Assembly: GCA_963575745.1 (NCBI GenBank)
Contig: CAUYUJ010000171.1
Location: 1-22,500 of the forward strand
DNA from: Prorocentrum cordatum
Lineage: Eukaryota > Sar > Dinophyceae > Prorocentrales > Prorocentraceae
Direction: 5' to 3'
DNA: 22,500 bases
Both the position numbers and the translations under genes were made by a program. The notes below the pieces were generated by a model. It was not told where the DNA came from. It did not search any database and saw nothing but the letters and a program-made list of their open reading frames with translations. Shown one piece after another: positions 10,101-18,548 of the stretch. The number at the start of each line of letters is the position of its first letter. The first letter of the stretch is position 1.

Positions 10101-10340
10101 CTACTGCGGGGGACCTGGGCACGGATCTGTAGAGATAGCAGGAGAGGTCCTGGCCTGAGCCCAAAGATCCTTCATCTGGTAGCCGAGCTCCGCGATCTCC
10201 CAGAAGCCCTGCCTCTTCGGTCCGTCGAAGAGCCGCATGTCGTCGCGAGCCTCCTGGCTCCTCCTCTCTCCTCCTCTCTCCTCCCCCTCCTTCTCCTCCT
10301 GCCCGTCCTCCTCCTCCTTGTCCTCCTCCTCCTCCTCCAT
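10101..10340 (-). CDS. Possible small protein or exon with acidic N-terminus
   Basis: ATG at 10340-10338 and TAG at 10103-10101 bound 79 codons on the minus strand. The N-terminal part is an acidic low-complexity run produced by a GGA tract (MEEEEEDKEEEDGQEE). The following part is protein-like and not repetitive (EARDDMRLFDGPKRQ, then GFWEIAELGYQMKDLWAQ), likely one amphipathic helix, and ends in a Pro-rich tail. The opposite frame is less convincing. An alternative is that only 10150-10258 is an exon, with the GGA tract as intron end. No family is recognised and no neighbouring exon is seen. Confidence 0.35.
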   Translation of the reverse strand: MEEEEEDKEEEDGQEEKEGEERGGERRSQEARDDMRLFDGPKRQGFWEIAELGYQMKDLWAQARTSPAISTDPCPGPPQ

Positions 10341-10454
10341 CCCTTTCCCTTATAAGTAACTACTCCCTGTCGCACGCCGAGGCTGGTCGAAAGGACGGGC
10401 CGGGCGTTTCGCCTGAGACTTCCTCACAAACTATGACCCTGAAGCTAATAAACT

Positions 10455-10850
10455 GGCAGAAGCTTCACAGATGGAGAGCGGGTGGTTTTCAAAATGTGGC
10501 TCTCGCCTTGGTCGTGCAAACAACTTGCAAAATTTCATGGCTCGACGGCGGCTCGTTTTCAAAATGTGACTCTCGCCCTAGAGCCGCGCAAATTCGTTTC
10601 ACAAATGTGCACGAGCTTCGCAGATTGAGGGCGACTCGTTTTGAAAATGAGGCTCTCGCCTTGCCGCCGCGCACATTCGTTCTTTTTAAATATGAGAGAG
10701 CTTCACGAATTGACGCCGGTTCGTTTCCAAAATGCGGCTCTCGACTTAGAGCCGCGCACACTCGTTTCAAACAGGTGTAAGAGCTTCGCGGATTGAAGGC
10801 GGTCCGTTTTCAGAATGTGGCTCTCGCCTCAGCGCCGCGCACATTGGTCA
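10455..10850 (+). repeat. Minisatellite, about 80-85-bp period, 5 units
   Basis: Units begin GAGCTTCGCAGATTGA(A/G)GGCG, followed by TCGTTTTCAAAATG.GGCTC and TCGCC..AGAGCCGCGCACA; starts are near 10457, 10537, 10614, 10697 and 10782. Units alternate reading frame, so no protein repeat is implied. Confidence 0.75.
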
Positions 10851-10852
10851 AG

Positions 10853-11052
10853 ATGCCATGGTCAGCGTGCCAGAAATGCTGTTTTGGAAGAGATCATAAT
10901 TTTGAGGGCGTAACACTGCCGCTGATTCGCGGTGTTGAAGGCCCTGGAAGGGTGTTCGGCACGATTCAGGATCATCAATATGCAAGAGTCATGTTGATTC
11001 GTAGCGTTGGAGTCCCGAAAGTGATGTTTTGGCACGCTTCAGGATCTTCAAA
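10853..11052 (+). repeat. Tandem repeat, about 73-bp period, 3 degenerate units
   Basis: TGATTCG..G(C/T)GTTGAAG is followed by TGTT(C/T)GGCACG.TTCAGGA, recurring at 10922 and 10994, with a more diverged copy at about 10860 (AGCGTGCCAGAAATGCTGTT). It follows directly on the 85-bp array. Confidence 0.6.
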
Positions 11053-11169
11053 CGGTTCTCTCCCCACGAAGCAGTTGGCGCAGTGGAGATGAACCCTTCG
11101 TTTGGGCCTATAAAGAGGGAGCTTGGAGGGAAGGTGTATTCCAACATCGTTGATGAGTCTTGGGTTTCC

Positions 11170-11607
11170 ACTGGTCCTCTCATCCTCCTCCTCTTCCTCC
11201 TCGTCCACCTCCTCCTCCCCCCTCTCATTGTAATCATCATCATCACCATCATCAGCATCATCACCATCATCATCATCATGATCATCAGCATCACCACCAT
11301 CATCATCAGCATCCGAATCATAATCAGCATAACCACCAACAACATCAACACCAACAGCACCATCCTGATCATCACCTCAACCACCATAATCGTCATTCTC
11401 ATCATCCTCAGCAGCATCAGCATCATTAGCATCACCAGAATCATAATCACCATCACCACCACCAACAGCACCAACAACAGCGCCATCCTGATCATCACCA
11501 GCACCATCATCACCATCATCGGTACCACAATCATCATCATCATCATCCCTCTCATCGCCACCGTCGTCGTCATCATAATCATCATTTTTGATAATCACCA
11601 CCACTAC

Positions 11608-11648
<41 letters not shown>

Positions 11649-11660
11649 ACAACAGCATGA
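11170..11660. repeat. TCC then CAT triplet tract
   Basis: (CCT)n at 11170-11222 passes into (CAT/ATC)n with CAG, CAC and GAT interruptions to 11650. It has the same structure as 6515-7640 at smaller scale. Confidence 0.85.
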
Positions 11661-11934
11661 TTCTCATAATGGCCATCTCTCCTCTTCCTTCCCTCAGAAG
11701 CGTGGAAGCCGTCAGGAAGCACAACAATTCGTGGCCGAGGTGCTCCGATGCATACCGCGGATAGTACAGACCAGGCAAGGCGCGCTGAAGCCACCCCAAC
11801 ATTCAGGAGAGAAGGGAAGTGCAAGAGCTCCTTGCTCGGACGGCACCCGAAACAACATAATTGCCGATCCACGAGGCGCGGGCTCAGGAGAGGCCCCCGA
11901 ACAATCAAGCAATACCAACCCGAGTCGAAATCAT
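11661..11934. other. Unique spacer between triplet tracts
   Basis: Frames on both strands look faintly protein-like (plus: QEAQQFVAEVLRCIPRIVQT; minus: GLYYPRYASEHLGHELLCFL) but lack codon bias, so neither is called. Confidence 0.3.
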
Positions 11935-12045
11935 CCTCCTCCTCCTCCTCCTTCGCCCTCCTCCTCCGCCCTCCTCCTCCTCCTCCTCCCTCTTCCTCCT
12001 CCTTCTCCTCCTCCTCCTCCTCCTCCTGCTCCTCCTCCCCCGAAA
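11935..12045. repeat. CCT microsatellite tract
   Basis: (CCT/CTC)n with CGC and CTT interruptions, about 110 bp. Confidence 0.8.
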
Positions 12046-12249
12046 TCCGTGGTGGGCCCAGCGCGGCTAGGAGTGTTTTTTCATACCACTAGCCCGCACT
12101 GCAATCGCACAGTCGCTGGAGCCCCATCAGCTTGGGCACCTGGCAGCATCAATCACGAAAGCGGGAGTGGCGCTCCACAGTTGGGAGACAAACCACGGAA
12201 GCGGCCAAACAGGCAGCAGCAGGAGGAGAAAGGAGACGAAGAGGAGCAG

Positions 12250-12300
12250 CATAGTAAACAATGCCTGCGTTCAACTTTCGAAGGTCTCCCCGGACCCCCC
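12250..12300. repeat. Solo left-arm fragment of family 1
   Basis: AAACAATGCCTGCGTTCAAC followed by T(T/G)TCGAAGGTC occurs here and again at about 12468-12496 in copy B. This copy breaks off into unrelated C-rich sequence after about 40 bp, so it is a truncated relic or one end of a larger nested element. Confidence 0.5.
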
Positions 12301-12464
12301 TCCCCGGAACCGCTCCAGGCACCCCCCCAGAGGGTACGTCAGCTCCAAAAAGCGTCCCCGACGACTCCAAGAGCGCCCTCCCTCCCAAACAGCGCCCCCG
12401 ACGACTCTAAGATCACCGAATCTGGAGCCCCCCGAATCGGCGGCACGGGCCGGAGGCCATTCCA

Positions 12465-12647
12465 ATAAACAATGCCTGCGTTCAACTGTCGAAGGTCCGC
12501 ACGAATTTCTGGGATCGGCGCTGGACCCGCATCCATTGTCGCGCGAAGCGCGCCAGGAGCGGCGCTGGAGGCGCCTCCAGGGGGGGCCCAACGCCGACCC
12601 AAGAAATCCGCGCGGACCTCCGGCAGTTTATGCTGATGCCGCCTGTC
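12465..12647. mobile_element. Family-1 inverted-repeat element, copy B
   Basis: The left arm (TTCAACTGTCGAAGGTCCGC, ATTTCTGGGATCGGCGCTGG) and right arm (complement of CATAAACTGCCGGAGGTCCG) surround the core GCGCGAAGCGCGCCAGGAGC. The arms are more diverged than in copy D. The right flank (ATGCCGCCT....TTCCTCGAG) resembles the right flank of copy D near 19375-19397, so the element or its insertion context extends further. Confidence 0.65.
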
Positions 12648-12654
12648 CTTCCTC

Positions 12655-13064
12655 GAGGAACGAGGAGGAGCAGGAGGAAGAGGAGGAGGAGGAGGAGGAG
12701 GAGAAGGAGGAAGACGAGGAGGAGAACGAGGAGGAGGAGGCCGCGGACGGGGAGGAGGAGCGTGGCGGAAAGACGATTTCGATTCGATGTGACACGGGGA
12801 ATCGGCATCCCGCACTGCGGAAGATGAGAGACAGCGAAGCAACATAAACCTGGTAGGACAAGAACTGGAAGCGCCGTTTTCGTCCAATGAACGTATGGGC
12901 GAAGAAGAAAGAAAAGGAAGGCGAGGGCGACGAGGAGGCGATGACGAGGACGACGTGGAGAACGTCAGGATAGCGAGGAGGAGCATGCGGACAACGAGGA
13001 GGAAGAGAAACACAATGACGAGGACGAAGAAAACGAAGGCGAGCACCAGGAGGAATGCTGAGGA

Positions 13065-13111
<47 letters not shown>

Positions 13112-13120
13112 GAGGACAGT
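12655..13120. repeat. GGA tract followed by GAC/GAGGA tract
   Basis: (GGA)n lies at 12660-12760 and a looser GAC/GAG-rich stretch at 12900-13120, ending in a (GAC)n run at 13059-13115. Between them (12775-12895) is short unique sequence. Confidence 0.8.
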
Positions 13121-13164
13121 ACGAGGCAATTGGAGAAGGAAGTTGAATCAGGAGAGGGTCCTGG

Positions 13165-13535
13165 TGACCCCATCGGGCTACCCTGGGGGTTCCTGGCGCC
13201 GCGCGGGGTTGTCTTGGGGCCTGTTGGGGGTTTCTTCGGGGCCTCTTGGGTCCTCTTGTGGGCTTCTGGGGCTTTCTTGGGCTGCCTGGGCGCGTCGTGG
13301 GGTTTTGGGTGAGCTTTCTTGCGCCGTTGCGGCGCCATCTGGGGCCGTCTTGGGACTTTCTTGGGCCGCTCTCGGGGATCTCTGGGGGCTATTTTGGCCC
13401 GTCGTGGGCCGTCTTGGAGCTCTCCTGAGCTGTCCCGGTGCCTCCTGGAGCGCTCTTGGGGGTCTCTTGGGGCCCTCTTGGGGCGGTCTTGGGCACTCTA
13501 CGGGGCCCTTCGGGGCGTCGTTTGGGCGACCCTTG
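13165..13535 (-). repeat. Degenerate TCTTGG array (CCAAGA family), block 1
   Basis: Short units of the type TCTTGGGGCC(T/G)TCTTGG, about 12-18 bp, repeat with heavy degeneration. The same unit appears reverse-complemented at 14311-14695, 15536-15605 and 16385-16745. Confidence 0.65.
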
Positions 13536-13805
13536 GGCCGTTCGGACGACGTCGATTCGGAATCCCCATCCAGGGCCGATTTGTTGAAGACGTCTCCAGC
13601 GAAACGGTGTTTTTGGAAACCTTTCCAAACAAGAACGGGAAGCGCAGTTTTTTGGTTGCGGAGCTCGTTGGGCGCATGTTGAGGACAACGTGCAGGACGT
13701 CGAGCACAATGGAAAAGAGAAGGGTAATCATGAGGTGGATATCAAGATAATGACGTGGAGTAAGAGAGTTGAGAAGACGAGCGCCAGACATAAGAAATGG
13801 TCAGA
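13536..13805 (+). other. Exon-like segment of unknown identity
   Basis: The plus frame to TAA at 13748-13750 reads GRFVEDVSSETVFLETF, then NGKRSFLVAELVGRM, which is non-repetitive and protein-like. It has no domain and no clear splice sites. CAAGAACGGGAAGCGCAGTTTT here resembles 12858-12880 (CAAGAACTGGAAGCGCCGTT), so it may instead be part of a dispersed repeat. Confidence 0.25.
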
Positions 13806-13935
13806 AGAAGGAGAACGTGCAGCATGAGGAGGACGAGGATGATGACGATGAGGACCACGAAGACGACAACGACGACGATTACGATGACGACGACGACGAC
13901 GGCGATGACGACGACGACGACGACGACGACATGGG
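13806..13935. repeat. GAC triplet tract
   Basis: Imperfect GAGGAC/GACGAT passes into nearly pure (GAC)n at 13885-13930. It follows an exon-like segment, as the (GAC)n tract at 13059 follows the similar segment at 12850. Confidence 0.8.
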
Positions 13936-14310
13936 AGGCAACGGACGTTTGCGGACGACGCCGCCGCCCTCTGTTCTCCCCAATGTATGTGACGTACCTG
14001 CGTGTTTGCCTGCTGCGGTTCAGAAAAGGTTGCCGCGTCTAAGGCGGGCACAGTCGAGATCATTTAGCGTGAGAGCAGGCAGGCTAAGCTAATATTCCGA
14101 ACGGTCTGAGCGTGGAAGCCGCAGGATCACATCAAAACAAACGCTCATGATCAGAAGGGTTGTCAAACAAATGCCACAAGTTCTGTAGGGCGCAGGTGGT
14201 TTAGGGCGTGTGTTTCGCCAATATCCTAATTCCTCTTGCTTGGGAGGTTTACCTCCGCCCCCCCCCTCCCTGGGTCTGGACGGGGGGGCTCGCGAGGTGT
14301 CAGAGCGTCC
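13936..14310. other. Spacer with no gene seen
   Basis: It contains the partial match to 9131-9215 noted there, and GCGTCCGTTTTCGTCCA at 14305-14322, which also occurs near 12873-12890 (GCGCCGTTTTCGTCCA). Confidence 0.35.
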
Positions 14311-14695
14311 GTTTTCGTCCAAGATGGCTCCAAGAGGGCCCTGTATAAGCCAAGATGGTCTCCAATATGGTTCAAGGTCCGTCAAGATGGTCGCATCTAA
14401 CCTCCGACGCGCATCCAAGAGGCACGAAGACGGCCCCCAAGACGGCTACAAGTGCTCTCCGAGTTTCCCAGGTTTGTCAAGAGGACACAATCCTGTGCAA
14501 CGCTAAAGGAAATCTATGTTGTCTGCCTCCTCGATGTTTCGCTTCCGATGGGCTTTTGAGGCCTCGCGATGACCCGAAGATGGCTCACGAGAGCCCCAAG
14601 AGGGGGCCCGAGAGGGCGTCGAGACGCATCAGGAGCGCAGAGAGGCCCAAGACGGTGCCAAGACGGCATCGTGAGTCCTCGAAGAACCTGTCACC
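14311..14695 (+). repeat. Degenerate CCAAGATGG/CCAAGACGG array, block 2
   Basis: CCAAGATGG, CCAAGAGGG, TCAAGATGG and CCAAGACGG recur every 12-25 bp, with a non-repeated gap at about 14485-14570. Orientation is opposite to block 1. Confidence 0.6.
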
Positions 14696-14743
14696 ACAAG
14701 AGATCCTCCATCCAAATGGGGCTTCGCGGTGTTCATACTAGCA

Positions 14744-14936
14744 TTAAGTCGGGCCTCTCCCCCTACAGAAGGATTTTTGACGACAAATAAAATATACCCA
14801 ACACATACACCAAAAAGGTCAAACCGTACTCAAACAATAGTCCCCAGACTATTTTGGGATTATGTTTTGCATAGTTTTGGGGTATCTTTTACTTTTCGTC
14901 GAAACTCCCCCTGTACGGGGGACAGGCCCGACCTAA
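14744..14936. mobile_element. Family-2 inverted-repeat element, copy 2
   Basis: The ends are TTAAGTCGGGCCTCTCCCCC and GGGGACAGGCCCGACCTAA. The interior has CAATAGTCCCCAGACTATTT, aligned with the other copies. It is 193 bp, about 27 bp longer than copies 1 and 3, the extra length being in the interior. Confidence 0.72.
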
Positions 14937-14993
14937 GACCAGCGCACATGTCAGGGGCGCGCGTCAGTGGCCTTCCCTGTTGCACGGGGGGTC

Positions 14994-15045
14994 AGAGGAG
15001 GAGGAGGAGGAGGAGGAGGAGGAGGACGAGGAGGATGAGGATCAG
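14994..15045. repeat. GGA microsatellite
   Basis: (GGA)n with GAC and GAT interruptions, about 50 bp. The GC-rich sequence to 15190, including a CGCGCGCGCGCG run near 15090, holds no recognisable gene. Confidence 0.75.
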
Positions 15046-15197
15046 CGGCCACCGTGCGGGCGCGGCTGCCGCAGCTGGCGGGTGCGCGAACGCGCGCGCG
15101 CGCCACGTCGGCGTCGTTCGTCGTCGTCCTCGCGCGTGGGCCGCCGCTGCCCGAGGGAGCCCCGAGGCGGCGGTGGACAGACCTCCCTTTGGTACTG

Positions 15198-15341
15198 CGG
15201 GATGACGATTAATTAAAAAAATGAGGGGAACGATTAAAACAATAGTTCCTTGCTATTTCTGCATGGTTTTCTGACGGGAGGAGAACGATGAAAAAGAATA
15301 GTGTTCCAGCCCGCGGCCGGTTTTTTCTAATCGTCATCCCG
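15198..15341. mobile_element. Inverted-repeat element, family 4
   Basis: The ends are CGGGATGACGATTAATTAAA and its partial complement (TTTTTTCTAATCGTCATCCCG read in full). The interior contains two similar direct motifs (GGGGAACGATTAAAA and GGAGAACGATGAAAA). A further half-end, TTAATCGTCATCCTCCATTA, lies at about 15381-15400, suggesting a decayed neighbour copy. The AT-rich composition contrasts with its surroundings. Confidence 0.55.
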
Positions 15342-15535
15342 GGCGCCGCCGCGTGAACACGACCCCCGGTCATTTATTAATCGTCATCCTCCATTAAACC
15401 TCCCCCTAGCGAAAACGGCCCAGGACCGAAACCGACGGACCTGGACCCGCAAAAATGACGGCCGCGGCGCCCGCTCGCGAACCGAGAACGGCCAGTTTCT
15501 CAATCGACGTGTCAGGGTAGGAGGCCTATCCACCT

Positions 15536-15865
15536 CCGACCAAGACGGTCCAAGAGCGCTCGAAGACGGCCCAAGAGGCCCCTGAACGAACCCACAAGAA
15601 CGGCGGCATTATTTCGATGCCCCCCCCTGAAATAACACAGGCCTCGTGGGGGCCATGTTCGAGCCTCTTGGGGCCTCTTTTGGGCCTCTCGGGGGCCAAC
15701 TTGGGGCCCCTTGGAGACCTCTTTTGGGCCCCTGGGGGCCTCCGGGGGGCCTCTTGGGGCGGAAGGCTTGAATTGTCGGTTCGTGGTCCCCCTCTTGGGC
15801 CCTTCTTGGGGCCGTCTTGGGGCCCTCTTGGGCCGTCTTGGGCGTGGGCCGTCTTGGGCCCGAAC
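15536..15865. repeat. Opposed CCAAGA and TCTTGG arrays, block 3
   Basis: CCAAGACGG/CCAAGAG units (15536-15605) face TCTTGGGGCC units (15650-15865) across a 45-bp centre, forming a large imperfect inverted repeat of one minisatellite type. Confidence 0.6.
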
Positions 15866-16004
15866 CCGTCGTCCGGCAACGAGGTCCCGGATGGACCCGG
15901 TACACCTGTGTTAGAGAAAATTAAGAAGCCCCAGAACCAACGGTGCACGCCGGAGGCACTTCCCGTCATCCGCCAACCCTGTCGGAGTGTGGAAGACGCT
16001 CGTC

Positions 16005-16130
16005 CGTTGGTCGCCGCCGTCGTCGTGTCGTCTCCGTCGTCTCCTCGTCGTGTCCGTCGTCGTCTCCGTCTCCGTCGTCTCCTCGTTGTCTCCGTCAATC
16101 GTCGTCTCCGTCGTCCCCCGTCTCCTTTCC
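16005..16130 (+). repeat. CGTCGTCTCCGT tandem repeat
   Basis: CGTCGTCTCCGTC/CTCCTCGT units with a period near 9-18 bp continue to TCGTCTCCGTCGTCCCC. The flanks 15866-16004 and 16140-16380 are unique or G-rich (G run near 16217), with no gene seen. Confidence 0.65.
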
Positions 16131-16384
16131 CTGGGCCCTCCTCCTTAAGCGCGCTAGCCAAAGTGACATTGAGCCAAGTCGAAAGGAGGCCCCTTCCCTT
16201 TGATCCCTTCCCCGCGGGGGGGGGTCCCAGGGAGGGGGTCCCGGGGGATGGGTCCCAAGGGTGGGTCGCCACCCAAGATACGCATCCCCCCGGGCGGTTC
16301 TGGGGCCCAGAAAAGCCCGAAGACGCGGCGGTCGCGTAATCGAGGGCCCCGAATCGCCGAACTATCGGTCCCAGACGCCAGAAT

Positions 16385-16745
16385 AGCCTCCAGATGGCTC
16401 AAGAGGTTTTCAGAACGCCCCGAGAGGTCTCCAAGAGCACTACCAAGACCCCAAGGAGCAATAATCATATATTCTCCTTGAGTTTATTCACAATTTTGGC
16501 GTTCTCGCCTTGTCGGCTTCCCGTCGCTCCAAGACAACCCAAGAGGTCCCCAAGATCGCCCAAGAGGCCTCCAAGAGGGCCCCCCAAGGCCTCCAAGACG
16601 GCCCGAAAGGCCCCCAAGACGGCTTCAGGAGGGAGCCCAGCTGGGGGGGACCGAACGGACATCTCGAGCCCTCGGCCTGCGAGGCTCCCAGGAGGCCCCC
16701 AAGAAGCCCCCCACGACGCCCCCCAAGATGCCCCAGGATCAGGGC
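16385..16745 (+). repeat. Degenerate CCAAGAGG/CCAAGACGG array, block 4
   Basis: CCAAGAGG(C/T)CCCCAAGA units recur every 10-20 bp, with a unique gap at about 16455-16530. It stops just before family-5 element 16748-16935. Confidence 0.65.
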
Positions 16746-16747
16746 GA

Positions 16748-16935
16748 CGTAAGACCTGGGTACAGGGGACTCGGAAATCCCCGACGAGGTCGTCAAAAAA
16801 ATGACGAGGCCGAGCCTGCATTTTGACGAGGCCTCCCGCTGCAGACGTCCCACGAAACTCCTCCTCGTCAATATCCGAGGCGCGGTCGTCAAAAAACGAT
16901 GGCGAACCCGAGTCCTGGCAAACCCAGGTCTTACG
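16748..16935. mobile_element. Inverted-repeat element, family 5
   Basis: The ends are a perfect CGTAAGACCTGGGT (16748-16761) and its complement (16922-16935), followed on both sides by a spaced second match (GGACTCGG). GGTCGTCAAAAAA occurs near both ends in direct orientation. Length is 188 bp, with no credible coding capacity. GTAAG at the left end resembles a splice donor, but there is no matching AG at the right end. Confidence 0.6.
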
Positions 16936-17074
16936 CTCCCCCGACAGGAGGCCCCCAAAGGCCCCCGAGGGATCCCCAGAAGACCCGCCACTCCCTCCGC
17001 CGCCGCCGCCGTCGGAGCCGCCGCCGCCCCTTTGATGGGCCTGTCTTCCATAAACCACCACCACCACCATGAGT

Positions 17075-17285
17075 TGGAGGGGGGAAGGAGGAGGACGAGG
17101 ACGAGGAGGACGAGGATGAGGAGGAGGAGGAGGAGGAGGACAAAGAGAACGAGGAGGAGGAGGAGGACGAGGAGGAGGAGGAGGAGGAGGAGAAGGAGGA
17201 GGAGGAGGAGGAGAATGATGATGATGATGAGGAGGAGGAGGAGGTGGAGGAGGAGGAGGAGGAGGAGGAGAAGGAGGCGTCCCTC
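17075..17285. repeat. GGA microsatellite with GAT patch
   Basis: (GGA)n with GAC interruptions for 210 bp and a (GAT)n patch at 17214-17230. The following 17286-17640 is C-rich and CCTCGT-rich, with no gene called. Confidence 0.85.
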
Positions 17286-17639
17286 CCCCTCCAACGTATG
17301 GCAGTGGTGGTGGAAGACAGGCCCCTGAGCCCCTCCCTCCCGCCCCCCTCCCGTCCGCCCTGCCTTCGCGCCCTCTCGGGGGGGGGGGCCTCGCCCGCAG
17401 CGGCAGGCCGGGGCACGCCCCCGCTGTCCCCTCGTCCCGGGTGGTGCCCCGCATCCCCGCGGGGAGGCCCGGAGAGCCCCTGGGCCCGGGCTCGGACTGG
17501 GCACCACTCCCCAGGCGCCTCGTCCTCGTCCTCGTCCTCCCCGTCGCCCTCCTCTCGCCCTCTCGCCCTCCCTCTCGCCCGCCTCCCCGTCCTCGCCCGC
17601 AGCTCTGGTGCTCGACCTCCTCGCCCTGTCGCCCCTCTC

Positions 17640-17695
17640 GGAGGGAAGCGACAGAGCGAGAGAGAGAGAGAGAAACAAAGAAAAAGGGCGGCAGC
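17640..17695. repeat. GA microsatellite
   Basis: GCGAGAGAGAGAGAGAGA followed by A-rich sequence. It lies about 60 bp beyond the exon C stop and so may fall in its 3' untranslated region. Confidence 0.6.
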
Positions 17696-17754
17696 GACCG
17701 TGCGCCCCTCGCGGCGAGCGCAGCGAGGCAAGCTCGGGGGCCGCCCAGCTGCGG

Positions 17755-18186
17755 TCAGGAGAGCGTCAGCCTGGAAACGGGGCGCTCCCGCGCCTGCTGC
17801 TGAGGCTCCTCCCGCAGCGGCACGACCCGGCGGGCGCGCTCCCCGCTAGTGCTCGCGGGCTCTGGTGGCCCGCCAGGAGCGGCACGGGCCCCTGGGGTCG
17901 GCACGCTCGCCAGGCAGGGCCCCGCGGCCTGCGATGGAGGCGCGGGGCCGCCGAGGCTGTCGCTGCCGGCGCCGCGCGCTGCCTGGCTGCGGCACGGAGC
18001 TTCCCCCGACTCCACGAAGCGAGGCTCGCGGGCGGTGCTGCCCCAGCGCAGCAGCGGCGGCAGCGCCGCCGGCGGGGCCCGCCTGCCCAGCCGCCCCCCC
18101 AGCCGCTCCAGGGACCTCGTTCCCTCCGCCTCCGGGTCCAGGGCGCCTCGGGGGCGCGCCTCCAGAGACCTCACCGACTCCACTTC
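17755..18186 (-). CDS. Coding exon C, 3'-terminal exon with stop
   Basis: From GAAGTGGAG at 18186 the minus-strand frame is open for 143 codons to TGA at 17757-17755. Codons end overwhelmingly in G or C, while the overlapping frame on the same strand reads as glycine/proline low complexity. The product is rich in Arg, Ala, Pro and Gly (EVESVRSLEARPRGALDPEA near the start; RERPVSRLTLS at the end), with no recognisable domain, transmembrane stretch or cysteine pattern. It is probably the disordered C-terminal region of the protein encoded by exon B. The sequence downstream (17754 to about 17700) changes into GA-rich repeat, consistent with an end of coding. Confidence 0.5.
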   Translation of the reverse strand, partial: EVESVRSLEARPRGALDPEAEGTRSLERLGGRLGRRAPPAALPPLLRWGSTAREPRFVESGEAPCRSQAARGAGSDSLGGPAPPSQAAGPCLASVPTPGARAAPGGPPEPASTSGERARRVVPLREEPQQQARERPVSRLTLS

Positions 18187-18190
18187 CTGA

Positions 18191-18380
18191 GTATCGTTTA
18201 ACCGATGCCCATCCCCAGCGGCGCGGCCTGGGCCCCCCTGGCCGATTTACCCCCCCAGATGGGGATATAGGTCGTTCCCTTCGGGCTTCGAGGGGTGCAT
18301 CCCCAACTGCGGTGGTAAGCTGGCGGGGGTCTCGAAGAGGATGGGGATGGGGATGGGGATGGGGATCGGTTAAACGATAC
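18191..18380 (-). mobile_element. Introner-like inverted-repeat element between exons B and C
   Basis: The element has perfect 16-bp inverted ends (GTATCGTTTAACCGAT at 18191-18206 and its complement at 18365-18380), and a GGGGAT run (18338-18366) inside the right arm mirrors CCCATCCCC on the left. The host sequence GGAAGT occurs on both sides (minus strand, 18388-18383 and 18187-18182), consistent with a target duplication. On the minus strand the insertion is bounded by GT (within the first duplicate) and TCAG (just before the second GAAGT). Removing it restores an open GC3-rich frame. Terminal inverted repeats, target duplication and splice sites at the borders are the described features of introners; this family identity itself is inferred. 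Confidence 0.6.
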
Positions 18381-18384
18381 CGAC

Positions 18385-18548
18385 TTCCGGGTCCGGGGCC
18401 CGCGTCTCCATCCGCTCCACCGCCTGCTCCAGGCACCGCATGGCCGCCACCACCGCCGGCTCTGGCAGAGGAACGAGACGCAGCAGAGCCACAGGCTGCT
18501 TCGGAGGTCCCCGCGGGCTCCCCGCGTCGGCGCTGGACCCCACTAGCC
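18385..18548 (-). CDS. Coding exon B of an unrecognised gene
   Basis: In the minus-strand frame this encodes a G/C-ending-codon segment, with PKQPVALLRLVPLPEPAVVA followed by a short amphipathic helix (AMRCLEQAVERMETRAPDPE). Acceptor choices are CTAAG at the edge of the family-2 element (just upstream at 18549-18713), CTAG, or CCAG at 18534-18533. The exon runs into a 190-bp inverted-repeat element at 18380. Using the GT at 18384-18383 as donor and TCAG ending at 18187 as acceptor joins exon B to exon C in the GC3-rich frame (CCG GAA | GAA GTG GAG). The donor at 18380 would shift to a frame without that bias. No known domain is recognised. Confidence 0.55.

Noticed and set aside
10433-10780. 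A 115-codon frame over the 85-bp minisatellite
   Set aside because: Successive units are read in different frames, as expected for non-coding repeats.
11104-11116. CCTATAAAG as a TATA box
   Set aside because: No gene starts downstream, only triplet repeats; the motif is short enough to be chance.
11029-12468. A 479-codon plus-strand frame
   Set aside because: It is stitched together from a minisatellite, a CAT tract and a CCT tract with ordinary spacer between; there is no consistent codon bias or domain.
16465-17731. Several 260-400-codon minus-strand frames
   Set aside because: They run through the CCAAGA array, the family-5 element and the GGA tract. The SFFDD and HFFDD similarity inside them is explained by the element's inverted ends.
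18338-18366. GGGGAT repeats as telomeric sequence
   Set aside because: Only about five units inside an inverted-repeat element, mirrored by CCCATCCCC on the other arm.
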